A stretch of 6,283 nucleotides of DNA from contig JAPPQA010000153.1 in NCBI GenBank assembly GCA_028817255.1, positions 1-6,283 of the forward strand, given 5' to 3'. Shown one piece after another: positions 5,257 through 6,283 of the stretch (positions are counted from its first letter, which is position 1; the number at the start of each line of letters is the position of its first letter). The position numbers and the translations under genes were made by a program. The DNA is from Gammaproteobacteria bacterium. Its GTDB lineage: Bacteria > Pseudomonadota > Gammaproteobacteria > Porifericomitales > Porifericomitaceae. Under the pieces are notes generated by a model. That model ran no database searches and was not told the origin of the DNA. It saw only the letters and a list, made by a program, of their open reading frames with translations.

Positions 5257-6283
5257 ATGGGGTCGAACAAAACGGAGTCTGGGAACATCATGAGTAGCGA
5301 AAGAGATATGCTGCCCGCGGCCGCGGGCAAGGTTGCGGGCCGCGCGCGGCGGCGCGCGGTTTGGGGACTGGCGCTGGCGGCGGGGCTGGCGGCGGCGTGG
5401 CCGATGGGGGCGCTGGCGCAGACCTTCAACCCCCCTTCCGGCCAGACCGTGTCCGCGGCCGAAGGGACGCTCGGCGTGGACGGGATGCTCACCGCTGCCA
5501 CAGTGACGCTGCCGTCTGCGACCGTCACATATGCCGCAGGCCGCATCACCGGCACTCAGCCATTCGGAAGGTTTTGGTTTCAGATCACCCCCGCGGCTTT
5601 CGAGGCCGCGGACGGAGACGTCTGCAGGGACTCTGCAAACAGGCTTTCCTCCTCCGATCCCGGCTATGTTGCGCTCTCGGGCAGCAGCCCACCCGACATA
5701 ACCCTTGCCTCCGAAATGGCCGGCTCGCTAGGCGCCCCGTCCTTCACTGCGCCGGATGTGGATAGGCCCACCACGCTTTACTTCGCCAACTCACACACTG
5801 TCTTTAATACCCTTAACAGCAGCAACATATGCTACTACGTCGCCGTCACCATCAACGATGTGGAGCCGCCGACGATTACCGGACTGGCGGATGCGAGCTA
5901 TGTCGAGGGCGCGGTGGTTCCCGACGCGGCTTTCTCCGCCACGGTTAGCGATCCGGACAATGGCCTCGTGGTTTCTCTTGTGACTTTGACTTCGGGCACC
6001 GGCCCCGCATTCACCTTGCCCTGGCGGGTGACTTTCAAGGCCGACGGCACTGACGGAGACGATTCCCACCAGAGCCGAAGCTTCACCGTTCCGACATGGA
6101 GCCAGGACTACACGCTGGAATACACTGTGACGGCGAGTGATGAGCAGGGGTTGACGGACACGGACACCTTCACCATCAGCGTCACCACTGCGCCCAACCA
6201 GCCGCCGGTGGCAGAGGCCGGGCCGGACCAGACGGTGAACGAAGCCACCACGCCGCAGGTGATGCTGGACGGCAGGGGCAGCA
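5257..6283 (+). CDS. secreted PKD-domain surface protein, 3' end beyond window
   Basis: The frame is open from ATG 5257 to the window end (342 complete codons) and continues outside. The N-terminus is an unusually long signal peptide: about 33 polar and basic residues ending in RARRR (29-33), a hydrophobic core (about 34-50) and cleavage expected after ALA (54), before QTF. Residues 55-205 are a Ser/Thr/Pro-rich extracellular region I do not recognise, with two cysteines (C123, C192) that could form a disulfide. Residues 206-311 resemble an Ig/cadherin-like beta-sandwich (SDPDNG 231-236, YTVTASDEQGLTDTDTFTISV 289-309). From 314, NQPPVAEAGPDQTVNEA is the classic start of a PKD/K319L-like repeat, normally found in tandem in large adhesins, secreted enzymes or outer-surface proteins. 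Any enzymatic or anchoring domain would be downstream and cannot be seen. The first 150 bases are very GC-rich with many Ala codons. It is a monocistronic start as far as visible. Confidence 0.85.
   Translation, partial: MGSNKTESGNIMSSERDMLPAAAGKVAGRARRRAVWGLALAAGLAAAWPMGALAQTFNPPSGQTVSAAEGTLGVDGMLTAATVTLPSATVTYAAGRITGTQPFGRFWFQITPAAFEAADGDVCRDSANRLSSSDPGYVALSGSSPPDITLASEMAGSLGAPSFTAPDVDRPTTLYFANSHTVFNTLNSSNICYYVAVTINDVEPPTITGLADASYVEGAVVPDAAFSATVSDPDNGLVVSLVTLTSGTGPAFTLPWRVTFKADGTDGDDSHQSRSFTVPTWSQDYTLEYTVTASDEQGLTDTDTFTISVTTAPNQPPVAEAGPDQTVNEATTPQVMLDGRGS

Noticed and set aside
1..6283. CRISPR array, toxin-antitoxin pair or phage defence genes
   Set aside because: No regularly spaced repeats with unique spacers and no proteins of these families were found on either strand.

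Overview
This 6.3 kb window looks like chromosomal DNA of a moderately GC-rich Gram-negative bacterium, probably a proteobacterium. The grounds are export signals with AxA cleavage sites, strong Shine-Dalgarno sequences, a tRNA gene with encoded CCA, and a CCCTCTCCC/GGGAGAGGG dispersed repeat of a kind common in proteobacterial intergenic DNA. The species cannot be named from the sequence.

Layout. Positions 1-191 hold no gene but carry two repeat signatures: a 23-bp-period direct repeat at the left edge and a hairpin-forming GC-rich repeat at about 60-124. A family 2 glycosyltransferase gene (204-947, +) follows. It converges on a leftward cluster that reads, in transcription order, tRNA-Leu(GAG) (4337-4253), gmd (4231-3098), fcl (3082-2126) and a STELLO-type glycosyltransferase (2073-1072). 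A rightward gene for a small exported protein of unknown function (4456-4911) diverges from the tRNA. The stretch 4912-5256 has no convincing gene; it holds a hairpin with a U-tract in the leftward direction, an 11-bp inverted repeat and a possible promoter. From 5257 to the window end runs the N-terminal part of a large secreted PKD-type surface protein, cut off by the window edge.

How the genes fit together. Gmd and Fcl convert GDP-mannose to GDP-L-fucose in two steps, so this is a surface-glycan locus making an activated deoxysugar. The third gene of the cluster encodes a STELLO-family protein, a family known mainly from plant Golgi proteins linked to cellulose synthesis and with little known about its bacterial members. 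Its place after gmd-fcl suggests that it acts in the same glycan pathway, possibly as the transferase using the nucleotide sugar made here. The tRNA sits 21 nt in front of gmd, and that gap contains the gmd ribosome binding site, so the sugar genes may be expressed from a tRNA-mRNA transcript. The other glycosyltransferase and the secreted PKD protein fit a cell-envelope theme, but no direct link is shown.
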